A DNA stretch of 64,000 nt, from NCBI RefSeq assembly GCF_016919005.1, contig NZ_JAFFQE010000002.1, forward strand, positions 248,001-312,000, given 5' to 3'. The position numbers and the translations under genes were made by a program. Below, piece by piece: positions 45,173 through 54,879 of this stretch. The notes beneath the pieces are model-generated. The model did not search any database, was not told the DNA's origin, and saw nothing but the letters and a program-made list of their open reading frames with translations. Positions within the stretch are counted from its first letter, which is position 1, and the number at the start of each line of letters is the position of its first letter. Origin of the DNA: Desulfopila inferna. GTDB taxonomy: Bacteria > Desulfobacterota > Desulfobulbia > Desulfobulbales > Desulfocapsaceae.

Positions 45173-45799
45173 ATGTATACTGTATATACCATTCCAGGTT
45201 CGTGTTCTTCAGGTATTGTTGTCTTACTTGAAAAGCTTCAGGTTGAATATACACCGGTAAGGCGTGAAGATGTTCCCGATTATTCAGCTATCGTGCCGAC
45301 AAACCAGGTTCCCGCCTTGAGAACAGCAAACGCCCAGATCATTACGGAAGGTGCGGCAATCGTCCTCTATCTCTTAGAAAAACACAAATCAGAGATGCTG
45401 CCTGACGATCTCTCCCAAAAAGCAGAATTTCTCCGGTGGCTGATGTTTGACTATGCAACCCTGCACCCTGCATACGGCAAAATGATGACCATAAAATATA
45501 AAACGAAAATGGATGAAAATGAACGGACAGAGGTTTTAAGCCAACTGGCAGATACCGTTTCCTCACTGTGGGCAATTCTGGATAAGGAATTGGAAAACAA
45601 AAGATTCATAACCGGCGATAGACCGACAATCGTCGATTATCTGGCAGCCGTTTATTCAAGCTGGGGAAAAAACTTTCCTGAGACAAAAATTACTTTGGGA
45701 AAAAACGTTACACGATTGATTAATGAGGTGGCGGAGCTTCCTGAGTTCCAGGCCGGCTACAGGAAGGAAAATTTCGAATTTCATAAATATGCTCAATAA
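45173..45799 (+). CDS. Glutathione S-transferase-like protein
   Basis: The 208-residue protein has a thioredoxin-like N-terminal domain (MYTVYTIPGSCSSGIVVLLEKL, then NQVPALRT and EGAAIVLYLLE) and a helical C-terminal domain with FITGDRPTIVDYLAAVY. This is the GST fold. A serine or cysteine near residue 10-13 would activate the thiol. AAGGAG precedes the ATG. The physiological thiol and substrate are unknown. Confidence 0.82.
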   Translation: MYTVYTIPGSCSSGIVVLLEKLQVEYTPVRREDVPDYSAIVPTNQVPALRTANAQIITEGAAIVLYLLEKHKSEMLPDDLSQKAEFLRWLMFDYATLHPAYGKMMTIKYKTKMDENERTEVLSQLADTVSSLWAILDKELENKRFITGDRPTIVDYLAAVYSSWGKNFPETKITLGKNVTRLINEVAELPEFQAGYRKENFEFHKYAQ

Positions 45800-45899
45800 T
45801 CAAAACAAAATTCTAAGGCAATCTTGAAAAAGAAGCTGGATAGCTGATAAGCATGCGGTTTCTTTTTTGATCCGGCCCCTATTCAGCCGCAGGACCATG

Positions 45900-46130
45900 C
45901 GACTACCGTTATTGCGGACCCCAATCCGGAATCCGCCAGTTGCCGTTGCTGTAGATTCGGGAATGACCTTTCTTTGTTATCTCGGATAATAACGGCTCTT
46001 CCCTGCTCCTGGAAAAGGAATTTGTCACTCAAATACCATTCTGTCTTGTTGTGACCTGCTCCATCCCATTGAACCACAGACCGCCGACTACCGTCATTCC
46101 GGACCCCGATCCGGAATCCGCCAGTTGCTG
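45900..46130. repeat. Pair of 46-base direct repeats
   Basis: Sequence 45900-45945 and 46085-46130 share CGACTACCGTTATT, CCGGAATCCGCCAGTTGC and most bases between, with about five differences. They are spaced about 185 bases. They resemble the CGTCATTCCGGA-type intergenic repeats common in proteobacteria. A shorter related scrap (CGGAATCCAGAAGGG) lies near 49411. No gene is seen in 45800-46540. Confidence 0.6.
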
Positions 46131-46540
46131 CTTTCCAATTATACACCTGAAACTCTTCCATACTATCCGCAAGTGACTATCTCTTCTTTGCTTTTCTTAT
46201 CCCGGCTGTTTTTATACAGACTGATGCGGCCTTGCTGCATGAACAGAGAATTGATTCGAGCCATCATCAGGATCGCTGATCATTTCCAATCATCCTGGAC
46301 ATTTTCCTGTCAAAGAGGACTGATATCCCTACCTCATATTAGTCCATTCGGCACCTGTCAAGAAGATCGAAGCTAAACACCAGGACCTATACCAGTTATT
46401 TTTGAGGTTCAGGCGGCATGCGATCTGCATGTATCAGGCAAAATGAATAACCAGGTCCGCTTACCAGCTATAACAACTCATAGCTTCGTATCCATGCGTA
46501 CTTTTATCCAGTTCGCTGATTCAACAACAGGAAAACCATC

Positions 46541-49225
46541 ATGGCAAATAATGCATCTCAGCAGAAAAAACCCTGGCACAGCATGACGGCAGAGGAGGTA
46601 TTCAGTTCTCTGAACACAGACAAACAAGGCCTGTCAACAGATGACGCTTCCCGGCGAATTCAGGAATACGGGCCGAATAAGTTGCCGGAAAGAGGAAAGC
46701 AGTCAGAGTTTTCGCGGTTCATTAAGCAGTTCGACAACATTTTAATATATGTTCTTCTTGTTGCTGCAGTGGTTACCGCGGTTCTCGGCCATTGGGTGGA
46801 TACCTGGATCATCCTCGCCGTTGTCATCATAAACGCCATTATTGGTTTTATTCAGGAAGGCAAGGCTGAAAAGGCGCTGGAGGGCATCAAAAAGATGCTG
46901 TCCCTGAAAGCAAGTGTAATCAGGGATGGCCAGAAAAATGAGATCGATGCCGAAGAACTGGTTCCTGGAGACATCGTTTCCTTGACCGCGGGCGATAAAA
47001 TACCGGCTGATCTTCGAATTTTTAAAGAAAAGAGCTTCCAGGTCGAAGAATCACCACTGACAGGAGAATCGGCGGCTGTGGAAAAAAGGTCCCAAGCTGT
47101 TGACGAAGATACCGAACTGGGCGACCGCACCAGCATGGCTTATTCCGGGACGACCGCAACATATGGTAACGCTCAGGGTGTAGTGATCGGAACAGGGGAA
47201 AACACCGAACTAGGCAAAATCAACACCATGATCTCGGAGGTGCAGGAGATCACCACGCCTTTACTCCGGCAGATCCATGATTTCGGCACAAAGCTGGCTT
47301 TTGTTATTCTGGGTGCCGCTGTGGCTTTGTTTTTATTTGGCTTTTTCATTCGCGGACACAATATAGACGACATGTTTATGGCGGTCATAAGCCTGGCGGT
47401 TGCCGCTATTCCGGAAGGACTTCCCGCCATCATGACCATCACTCTGGCTATCGGGGTCCAGCGCATGGCCAGGCGCAATGCCATTATCAGAAAGCTGCCG
47501 TCGGTCGAGACTTTGGGAGCGGTCTCGGTTATCTGCTCGGATAAGACCGGAACGCTAACGCGCAACGAAATGACGGCGCAACTCATAATCATCGACGGTA
47601 AATCCTATGAGATAGAGGGTGAAGGATACGATCCTGAAGGCAATATTCTTCTGGATGGTTCAAAGGTAGATCATTCGGAGTCGGAACCGCTGACAAAGCT
47701 GCTCCAGACCGCCTGGGTATGCAATGAGTCCGAGATCAGAAAAGATGACGGCACCTGGAGGCTGATCGGCGAGCCTACCGAAGGGGCATTGAAAACCCTT
47801 GGTTATAAAGCGGGGCTCCAGGTTTTCCTGCCGGAGCGCCTCAACGACATACCTTTTGACTCCGAACATAAATACATGGCCACACTCAACCTAGTCGACA
47901 ATGACAGGATCATCTATATCAAAGGAGCTCCTGAAAGGCTGCTGGAAATGTGCGATAAGCAATTAACGGCAGCTGGTGAAAAGCAACTGGATAAATCCTC
48001 CTGGCTGGACAGTATCGATGAAGCGGCGGACAGGGGCATGAGAATGATTGGTACTGCCTACAAAATTCCCGACAAAAGCACCGATGAGCTGGAAAAGGAG
48101 GATGTTGGCGACGGAGCCGTATTTTTAGGATTGATAGGGATTATGGACCCCCCGCGATCAGAAGCGATAGAGGCGGTCAGGCAATGCAAGGCTGCCGGCA
48201 TCACGGTAAAGATGATCACCGGAGACCATAAGATCACGGCAAGGGCCATCGGCAGGAAAATGGGTATAGGTGATGGAGAAAAGGTAATAGAAGGCAGGGA
48301 CATGGACAGGATGGATGAGAGGGAGTTGCAAAGAGTTGTTATGGAAAATGATGTCTTTGCCCGCACCAGTCCTGAACATAAAGTGAAATTGATAAAAGCG
48401 CTGCGGGCAAATAATGTGATCAGCGCCATGACCGGCGACGGGGTTAACGACGCCCCCGCCTTGAAGAACGCCGATGTCGGCATCGCCATGGGAATCAAAG
48501 GGACCGAAGTTGCCAAGGATACCGCTGAAATGGTATTGGCCGACGATAATTTCGCCTCGATTGCCAATGCCGTTGAGGAGGGGCGCACGGTCTATGACAA
48601 TCTCCGCAAGGCCATTATCTTCATATTGCCGACAAACGGCTCGGAAGCCATGGTGGTTATCGGCGCCATTCTTCTGGGAATAACCATGCCCATAACCCCT
48701 GCCCAGATTTTGTGGATAAATATGGTAACGGCTGTGACCCTGGCTCTGGCCCTCTCCTTCGAGCCCATGGAAAAGGACGTGATGAAGAATCCGCCACGAG
48801 ACCCGGATGATTCCATCATCGGCGGATATTTCATTTTTCGGATTGTTTATATATCCCTGCTGCTGGGCGGTGCGGTGACTGTCGTTTTTCTGATGCTTGA
48901 AGACCAACACGGCATAATCTCCTCCCGAACAGTCGCCGTTAACGCTCTGGTTTTCGGTCAGTTATTTTATTTGTTAAACTGTCGAAAAATACGGCATCAA
49001 GCCTTCGACAAGAGTTTTTTCAGCAATAAAGCCGTCTTCGTCGCCTGTCTGGTCCTGATAATACTGCAAGGGGTATTCACCTATGCTCCCTTCATGAATG
49101 ACATCTTTGAAACATCTCCCATATCGTTACACCTCTTGCTTTACCCTTTGCTTGTAGGGCTGGGAATTTTCATAATTGTTGAACTGGAAAAATGGGTGGC
49201 AACCAAGAAAAAACTGCTGACGTGA
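46541..49225 (+). CDS. P-type (P2A-like) cation-transporting ATPase
   Basis: The 894-residue protein has the complete P-type layout: N-terminal cation ATPase domain, actuator loop LTGESAAV, phosphorylation motif DKTGTLT (about residue 333), nucleotide domain with KGAPERLL, and hinge MTGDGVNDAPAL. Ten membrane helices are expected. The transport helix AVAAIPEGLPAIMTITLAIG fits calcium or mixed Ca/Na/K P2-type pumps rather than heavy-metal P1B pumps, as there is no CPC motif. It stands alone and is convergent with the MerB-like gene. Confidence 0.93.
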   Translation: MANNASQQKKPWHSMTAEEVFSSLNTDKQGLSTDDASRRIQEYGPNKLPERGKQSEFSRFIKQFDNILIYVLLVAAVVTAVLGHWVDTWIILAVVIINAIIGFIQEGKAEKALEGIKKMLSLKASVIRDGQKNEIDAEELVPGDIVSLTAGDKIPADLRIFKEKSFQVEESPLTGESAAVEKRSQAVDEDTELGDRTSMAYSGTTATYGNAQGVVIGTGENTELGKINTMISEVQEITTPLLRQIHDFGTKLAFVILGAAVALFLFGFFIRGHNIDDMFMAVISLAVAAIPEGLPAIMTITLAIGVQRMARRNAIIRKLPSVETLGAVSVICSDKTGTLTRNEMTAQLIIIDGKSYEIEGEGYDPEGNILLDGSKVDHSESEPLTKLLQTAWVCNESEIRKDDGTWRLIGEPTEGALKTLGYKAGLQVFLPERLNDIPFDSEHKYMATLNLVDNDRIIYIKGAPERLLEMCDKQLTAAGEKQLDKSSWLDSIDEAADRGMRMIGTAYKIPDKSTDELEKEDVGDGAVFLGLIGIMDPPRSEAIEAVRQCKAAGITVKMITGDHKITARAIGRKMGIGDGEKVIEGRDMDRMDERELQRVVMENDVFARTSPEHKVKLIKALRANNVISAMTGDGVNDAPALKNADVGIAMGIKGTEVAKDTAEMVLADDNFASIANAVEEGRTVYDNLRKAIIFILPTNGSEAMVVIGAILLGITMPITPAQILWINMVTAVTLALALSFEPMEKDVMKNPPRDPDDSIIGGYFIFRIVYISLLLGGAVTVVFLMLEDQHGIISSRTVAVNALVFGQLFYLLNCRKIRHQAFDKSFFSNKAVFVACLVLIILQGVFTYAPFMNDIFETSPISLHLLLYPLLVGLGIFIIVELEKWVATKKKLLT

Positions 49226-49404
49226 AAATACCTATGGAAGCTCGTCGGGGCTGGACCTACGTTTGCAGGATGACGTTATCATGGCCTTTGAGGGCTAGGT
49301 CGATTACGGCGTAACCCTCTTCATTGTGTTTGCCAGCAGGAATCGTCAGGCTTGGTGTAAATTCCTTTCGCTCAGCAGACTTCCGACATTTTGTCAGAGA
49401 CCAT

Positions 49405-50115
49405 CTAAGTCGGAATCCAGAAGGGGCCACCCTTGCCCATTGCCTGCAATGTCTTTACAAATTCACCTGCATAATCTTGAGTCCTGCTAAGATAGTCCGG
49501 CGTCAGGCGATTCTTAAATAGAGGGCCACTGAAGGCCTGGGCATAGACGTCTACAGGAATGACCGATTCGGCGGAGACGGGGTCGTATGATGCCCAATTT
49601 TTAACATGTTCTTCCGACCGGAAGAGGTTCATGCGGCTTCAAGCCATCCCCCAGGGAATTTCCCCGCTTAAGGCCTTAGCCAGAGGAATGTTGATGTGTC
49701 CAACGGCTGTCTCGGGAGTTACTTCGAGGACATCCTCATTGTGCATGCGTATTAAAACAGGCTCTCCGCAATCCAGGCAGCGAGAGCTAATGCGAATTTC
49801 CTTATCCGGGAAGAGCCAGCGCACGGCCAGCGCTTCAAGCCCTCACTGTCCGTACCATTTTTGTTCTTCCTCAACGCTTATCAGATAAGGGGTCGGCACA
49901 TTGGAAAAAGGTGCCCAGGATTCTACATAATCTGTGTCCTTGACGAACCAGCAGGCCAGAGATGATTCAGCTGCCTGGTGTTGTGCTGATCGCGCCTCCT
50001 CGGGTGAAACGCCCAGAGTCGCAGCAAGTTCTGTATAATGCGGCGCCCGCCCTGTCTTTATGAAATGCTCGATGACCTTGGTATACGATAGCTGCGTCAA
50101 TACAGTCTCATCCAT
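49405..50115 (-). CDS. merB: Organomercurial lyase (MerB)-like protein with two in-frame TGA codons, probable selenoprotein
   Basis: One frame from ATG 50115 to TAG 49405 encodes 236 residues, interrupted only by TGA at 49843-49845 (residue 91) and 49639-49641 (residue 159). The rest matches MerB: FSNVPTPYLISVEEEQKWYG before the first TGA, then GLEALAVRWLF, RISSRCLDCGEPV, and NLFRSEEHVKNWAS after the second. Aligned with MerB from memory, the two TGAs fall on catalytic Cys96 and Cys159, the Asp99 position is Glu94, and structural Cys117 is kept as Cys113. AAAGGAGG lies 7 bases before the ATG. Hairpins with G-rich loops follow both TGAs. Two selenocysteines fit best. Double nonsense decay is the alternative. 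No mer operon surrounds it. Confidence 0.8.
49610..49625 (-). promoter_or_regulatory. Candidate SECIS hairpin after the second TGA
   Basis: On the minus strand TCTTCC and GGAAGA form a perfect 6-bp stem with a GGTC loop. The first loop G is 20 bases after the TGA, close to the geometry of the E. coli fdhF SECIS element. Confidence 0.65.
49818..49834 (-). promoter_or_regulatory. Candidate SECIS hairpin after the first TGA
   Basis: On the minus strand AGCGC and GCGCT form a 5-bp stem with a TGGCCGT loop starting 14 bases after the TGA. The second loop base is G. The stem is slightly closer to the TGA than in the best-known examples. Confidence 0.5.
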
Positions 50116-50422
50116 ATCATATCCTCCTTTAAGGTGATGTTGAGAAGTTTCAGGTAAGCCGCTCCGCTGGACGTGGCAAATCCCTATCGAATCCGTTTCC
50201 GTGTTGTCATCAGAGTCCGTCTCCGCCGGTGCGACGACTTGGTCGGTTATTCTATTGTATCATTCCATTCTCGAAGTTGGAACGAATGACACCCCTTTTC
50301 AACAACAGAGGCAATTTATCGTAGATATCTCTCCCCTTAACTAGTGATAGCTGCCTTTGACCTCAAGTTCATTGTCCTCGCTTGCCGTGGAGTCAACCAG
50401 TGACTACATTTTCAGCAATCAT

Positions 50423-50505
50423 CCGGAGGATAGGACAACGCTGAGGAGCGACCCGAGCGCCGAGATGAGCACCGAAAGGATGAGGCCGGGTCGCCTGAAT
50501 GACAA
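50423..50505 (+). promoter_or_regulatory. Structured leader upstream of the APC permease
   Basis: GCGACCCG at 50448-50455 pairs with CGGGTCGC at 50487-50494. A small CC-GAAA-GG hairpin lies inside, and purine-rich GATGAG repeats and a flanking GACAACGCTGAGGAG segment complete it. It ends about 30 bases before a start codon that has no visible ribosome-binding site. It looks like a riboswitch-type leader. The nhaA-I (lithium) family is the first I would test, but I cannot confirm it by eye. Confidence 0.4.
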
Positions 50506-50532
50506 TCAAAAATCTATTTATTAAAAAAAACG

Positions 50533-51882
50533 ATGGGCGAGAACAGTTCTTCCGACTACAAAAAAGATAGCCTAAAGCTTTGGGGAGCCGTCTCCATGGG
50601 CACGGGCGTGATGATTGGCGCTGGCATTTTCGCGCTAACCGGCCAAATCGCCGAGTTGGCGGGTACATGGTTTCCGCTGGTTTTTTTCATCGCCGCGATC
50701 ATCGCGGGTTTCAGCGCCTATTCCTACGTAAAGATGGCACAGGCCTATCCCTCGGCAGGCGGCATCGCCATGTTTCTCAAAAAGGCCTACGGCAAGAGCC
50801 TGATGACGGGCGCCTGCGCGCTGCTCATGTATTTTTCCATGATCATCAACGAGAGCTTGGTGGCGCGCACCTTCGGCACTTACACCTTGCAGTTGTTTGA
50901 CGTCAAGCAAGCCGACTGGCTTGTGCCCGCGCTCGGGGTCGGCCTGCTCATTTTCGCCTTCGGCATCAATCTGCTGAAAAATAAATACATCCAGTCCATC
51001 TCGTTTTTCACTGCTTTCTTGAAGATCGCCGGGCTCGCCGTGCTCGCGATCGGCGGTCTATGGGCGTCGGGCTTGGAATTCGAGAGCGTGAGCGCTGCAC
51101 CCCAGCAGACCGGTGCCGCCGGTTTTCTCGGGGCGGTCGCCCTGGGCATCCTGGGATATAAAGGCTTCACTACCATTACCAACAGCGGTGACGAGTTGAA
51201 GGAGCCGAAGAAGAACGTCGGTCGCGCCATCATCGTTTCGATATGCATTTGCACCGTCCTCTATGTGCTGATCGCTCTAGCCGTGGGTGCAAACCTGTCG
51301 ATCGAGGAGATCGTCAAGGCAAAAGACTACTCGCTGGCAGAGGCCTCGCGCCCGGCCTTTGGACAATACGGGCTCTGGTTCACGGTCGGCTTCGCTATCG
51401 TTGCCACGGTCTCGGGTGTAATCGCCAGTGTCTTCGCGGTTTCTCGGATGCTGGACATGCTTACCTCCATGCAGCTCGTGCCGCACCGTCACTTCAAGTT
51501 GCCCGGCGGGCTGCAAATGCACACGCTGATCTATACGGTCGCCATGGCCATCGTACTGACCATTTTCTTCGACCTCAGCCGCATCGCGTCGCTTGGCGCG
51601 ATTTTCTACATCATCATGGACATCGGAATCCACTGGGGCGTGTTAAAGCATTTACATAAAGAGGTCGGTGCCAGAGCCTCCATTCTGATCACCGCTATCG
51701 TGCTCGACGTGGTGGTCCTCGGCGCCTTCATATGGGTCAAGGTTCAGTCCGATATGTTCGTCATCTGGGCCTCGCTCATCGGCTTGATTCTGGTTTTCGC
51801 AGGCGAAAAGCTTTTCCTGAAGATGCATGAAGCCGACGAGGGCGATCCTCACTATAAGGATCCTAAAGAGGCATCGTCATGA
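50533..51882 (+). CDS. APC-superfamily amino acid permease
   Basis: The 449-residue protein has about twelve membrane helices. It begins KLWGAVSMGTGVMIGAGIFALTGQIAELAG, the unwound helix 1 motif of APC transporters. YSYVKMAQAYPSAGGIAMFLKKAYG and GYKGFTTITNSGDELKEPKKNVGRAI are further hallmarks. Codon use is visibly richer in G and C than in the neighbours, which suggests recent arrival together with its leader. The transported solute is unknown. Confidence 0.88.
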   Translation: MGENSSSDYKKDSLKLWGAVSMGTGVMIGAGIFALTGQIAELAGTWFPLVFFIAAIIAGFSAYSYVKMAQAYPSAGGIAMFLKKAYGKSLMTGACALLMYFSMIINESLVARTFGTYTLQLFDVKQADWLVPALGVGLLIFAFGINLLKNKYIQSISFFTAFLKIAGLAVLAIGGLWASGLEFESVSAAPQQTGAAGFLGAVALGILGYKGFTTITNSGDELKEPKKNVGRAIIVSICICTVLYVLIALAVGANLSIEEIVKAKDYSLAEASRPAFGQYGLWFTVGFAIVATVSGVIASVFAVSRMLDMLTSMQLVPHRHFKLPGGLQMHTLIYTVAMAIVLTIFFDLSRIASLGAIFYIIMDIGIHWGVLKHLHKEVGARASILITAIVLDVVVLGAFIWVKVQSDMFVIWASLIGLILVFAGEKLFLKMHEADEGDPHYKDPKEASS

Positions 51883-52024
51883 TCTAGTGAGGCGATAGGT
51901 AACCGCTTTTAAAGCCCACCCTGACTTCTTCGCAATTCTCCTTAAATAAGATTGCCAGCCGTATGACCATGGTTATGAATTGATGGTCAAATAAAGTGTC
52001 TCAAGCCACCGGAGCGCTCTATCA

Positions 52025-54664
52025 TTAACAATCATGACCTCCAAGGCTTGCAGATAGTGTGAAAAAAATGGTTGAGCCTTGACCGGGTTGTGATTCCATC
52101 CAGATCCTTCCATGATGGCGCTCGACGATTCTTTTGCACAGGGTCAGGCCCATGCCCACTCCCTCATATTCCTGGCTGGTGTGCAGCCGCTGGAAGGGTC
52201 TAAAAATCCGCTCCTGAAATTTTTGCTCAATACCTATGCCGTTGTCCTTTACAAAAAACTCATAACTGTCATCGGAGGGGCGGCACCCAATTTCAACCAC
52301 GGGCGCATGACTGGTATTGTATTTTATGGCGTTCGCCATAAGGTTCTGAAAAAGCCGCTGGATCAAGTCCGCATCGACAGCCATTACCGGCAAATCCTGA
52401 CAGATTACTTCCACATTTCTCTCTGTGAGAGTTGAATGGAGATTTTCAAGTACAATGCCAACTACCTGGTTCAGTTCCGTTGGCCTGACCTTAAAGCCAT
52501 TGGTTGAAACCTTGGAGAGGGACAGTAAGTTGTCGATAAGGCCCTTCATTCGACGGCTGGCGGCAATCGCTCTGTCGAGGTACATCAGGGCCCGGTCGTC
52601 GACTCTTTCACTAGGAGTCTTTGAAATAAAAAGCTGGAGAAAACCGATGATCGAGCGGATTGGCTCCTGAAGGTCATGAGAGATGGCATAGGCAAATTCT
52701 TCGAGTTCTTTATTTGAACGCTTCAACTCCTCTGCAGCCCGTCTTTTTTCCGTTACGTTGCGCAGAATTACGTGAATATCCAGAGAATCGCCGAACATGT
52801 AACCCTTTGATGTTATTTCCACCTCCACCGATGTTCCATCAAGCCGGACAATTTTGGTTTCATAAGGGGGCAGCGATTCATTGAGGTTCCGTATTCTGTA
52901 TATCCTTTCTCGCAGCTTTTCATGATAGTCGAGATGATAGAGTTCGTAAGGGGATCTGCCGAGCAGGTCTTCGGCTTTCTGTGCTCCGAACAGGCGGATG
53001 CACGCATTGTTCACCAAGGTGATTTTGTCGTGACGGTTCAGGAATATAGCATCGGGAGAGTTCATGAAAAGGTTGCGGTAACGGATTTCCTGATCTATGA
53101 GCGCCTTCTGGGCACGCCGCCGGGACAGAGCATCGCTGATAACGCGGGCCAGGGTTTTAAGGGTTGCCAGATCTTCATCCGTATAACCTCCTTCACGATT
53201 GGCCACCGAAATCATCCCGGTCGTTTTATCGTTCAATTTCAAAGGAGCGGCCATAAAGCACTTCAGTTCAGGATGCCCGGGCGGAACTCCCTTGCTGTCC
53301 GGATGTGAGGCCGGATTGTTGGTAAGAAACCCACGACCTTTTTTAAAAACAGTGGCATAAAGACCTTCAAGATGCGGGAGCCGCCGTTTGTTTGTAGAGT
53401 CCTGCTGGTTGCCCAGGGAGCATTTTTCCCAGGTGGGGTTGGAAGCGGCGATATCCAGCAGATCATCAGAGCCGGTTTCACCGAGCAGAGAAAGAGGGCT
53501 TTCGGTGACCCTTTCGACAATCAAGAGACAGGTTTTTCCGAACTCCCTGTCGTCGGCATTCTTGACCACTGCGGCGAAAATACTGTTAATTCCGCTAATC
53601 AGTATATTTTGCCGTTGGATTGCTTTTTCGGACTGTCTTTGCTCGGTGATATTATGGAAGATACAATGGGTTTCACGGAATACCTGTTGTGGCCCCCTAC
53701 TGATTTTTCCGTTTAATCCCACAAGAATTGTGGAGCCATCTTTTTTGACCATCTCGAATTCCACGCCGATGACCTCACCAACCGCTTTGAATTTCTGAAA
53801 GCTTTCCTTAAAATGAGTGACATAGTCCGGAGGAAGAAATTCTCCGAAATTGCGTCCTATCACTTCATCCTTAGAATAGCCGAGAGTATCGAGCCAGCTT
53901 TGATTGATTTCACTAATCGTGCCGTTTTCATCTAAAGACTGGTAAGGCAGTGGGGCTTCTTCGAACAGCAGTCGGAATTTTGTTTCCTGCTCGGCAAGGG
54001 ATTTGAGATTTTCGTTGTTTTTTCTGACATTATCCAGCCAGATTTCAAGTTCCTGAGATTCCTGAAAATGAATTTCCGGTGGAATGTAATGGATATTTTG
54101 GAGGAACAATTCGTTGTTGTAAAAGAGAATCGGATGGGCACGGATAGCGGCTTTAATAACTTTCGCAGGATAGAGACTCTTGTCGTAGGCACATAAGGAT
54201 TTAAAAGGAAAATGAGGAAAGAGCACTTCTTTGATGATATTTTCATATCGCATCAATTTGTCAGAAAGATTTTGGCTTCCAAGGCCAAAGGTGGCTTCGC
54301 CTACTACTCTCAGTGCCTTATATCCTTCTGAGACAGCCTGCTTGGTTTGTTCAATCCAGAATGCCTCAATCTTATTAGGATTGAACCCGTCTTTCTCGAA
54401 GTAAGACTCTTTTACATCGACAATCGAAAGACTTCCGATGGATATAAAATCCTCAACGTCGTACCCGAGAGATAAGAAGTCTTCGGCAATATAGGACTTT
54501 TGATAAGTATCGACAGCCATAAAACATTTTTCACGATCAAGCAAACCATCGAGTATGTATTGGGCGGCAACTTGGCGAAAATGTGCAAAATTATCAAAAA
54601 TAATACAGGCATGCGAATGGCTCTTATCCAGAAGAGGGAAAGCTTTTTTGTGTTGTTGTGCCAT
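52025..54664 (-). CDS. MEDS-PAS-GAF-PAS histidine kinase
   Basis: The 879-residue soluble kinase starts with a MEDS domain (SHACIIFDNFAHFRQVAAQYILDGLLDREKCFMAV, about residues 15-190), a RecA-like sensory fold known from DcmR. A PAS (FRLLFEEAPLPYQSLDENG), a GAF (about 360-510), another PAS (RYRNLFMNSPDAIFLNRHDKITLVNNACIRLFG) and a kinase core with H-box FAYAISHDLQEPIRSI follow. The ATPase boxes NLMANAIKYN and GVGMGLTLCKRIVERHHGRIWMES are intact. No receiver or regulator gene is adjacent. The signal may be a small organic ligand. Confidence 0.9.
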   Translation of the reverse strand: MAQQHKKAFPLLDKSHSHACIIFDNFAHFRQVAAQYILDGLLDREKCFMAVDTYQKSYIAEDFLSLGYDVEDFISIGSLSIVDVKESYFEKDGFNPNKIEAFWIEQTKQAVSEGYKALRVVGEATFGLGSQNLSDKLMRYENIIKEVLFPHFPFKSLCAYDKSLYPAKVIKAAIRAHPILFYNNELFLQNIHYIPPEIHFQESQELEIWLDNVRKNNENLKSLAEQETKFRLLFEEAPLPYQSLDENGTISEINQSWLDTLGYSKDEVIGRNFGEFLPPDYVTHFKESFQKFKAVGEVIGVEFEMVKKDGSTILVGLNGKISRGPQQVFRETHCIFHNITEQRQSEKAIQRQNILISGINSIFAAVVKNADDREFGKTCLLIVERVTESPLSLLGETGSDDLLDIAASNPTWEKCSLGNQQDSTNKRRLPHLEGLYATVFKKGRGFLTNNPASHPDSKGVPPGHPELKCFMAAPLKLNDKTTGMISVANREGGYTDEDLATLKTLARVISDALSRRRAQKALIDQEIRYRNLFMNSPDAIFLNRHDKITLVNNACIRLFGAQKAEDLLGRSPYELYHLDYHEKLRERIYRIRNLNESLPPYETKIVRLDGTSVEVEITSKGYMFGDSLDIHVILRNVTEKRRAAEELKRSNKELEEFAYAISHDLQEPIRSIIGFLQLFISKTPSERVDDRALMYLDRAIAASRRMKGLIDNLLSLSKVSTNGFKVRPTELNQVVGIVLENLHSTLTERNVEVICQDLPVMAVDADLIQRLFQNLMANAIKYNTSHAPVVEIGCRPSDDSYEFFVKDNGIGIEQKFQERIFRPFQRLHTSQEYEGVGMGLTLCKRIVERHHGRIWMESQPGQGSTIFFTLSASLGGHDC

Positions 54665-54879
54665 GGCCTGTGTAAATACATTTGAGCATTTTGGGAGTGG
54701 TTTGCAATGAAGGCAGTCGTTCCACCTTTGAAGTTTCCAGAATCAACTTAAAAATAAAGTATGACAAAAATATTGTATTGCAAGGTAAGCAAATGGCAGA
54801 AGGACTAGACGAAAGAGGAAAAAAGGACACCTTTTAAAAGCTGCTGGAAAGAGATAGTTCTGGGTCTCATTCAATTGAC

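Noticed and set aside
45883-46161. 92-residue minus-strand open frame with internal similarity.
   Set aside because: Its apparent repeats come from the pair of 46-base intergenic direct repeats. It lacks a start context and a domain.
48158-48910. Long open frame of 250 residues on the minus strand inside the P-type ATPase gene.
   Set aside because: It is an antisense shadow of a highly conserved gene and has no recognisable domain.
49405-50115. Reading the MerB-like region as three separate small genes or a simple pseudogene.
   Set aside because: All three pieces lie in one frame, only TGA separates them, and the breaks fall at the two catalytic cysteine positions. The second and third pieces have no ribosome-binding sites of their own.
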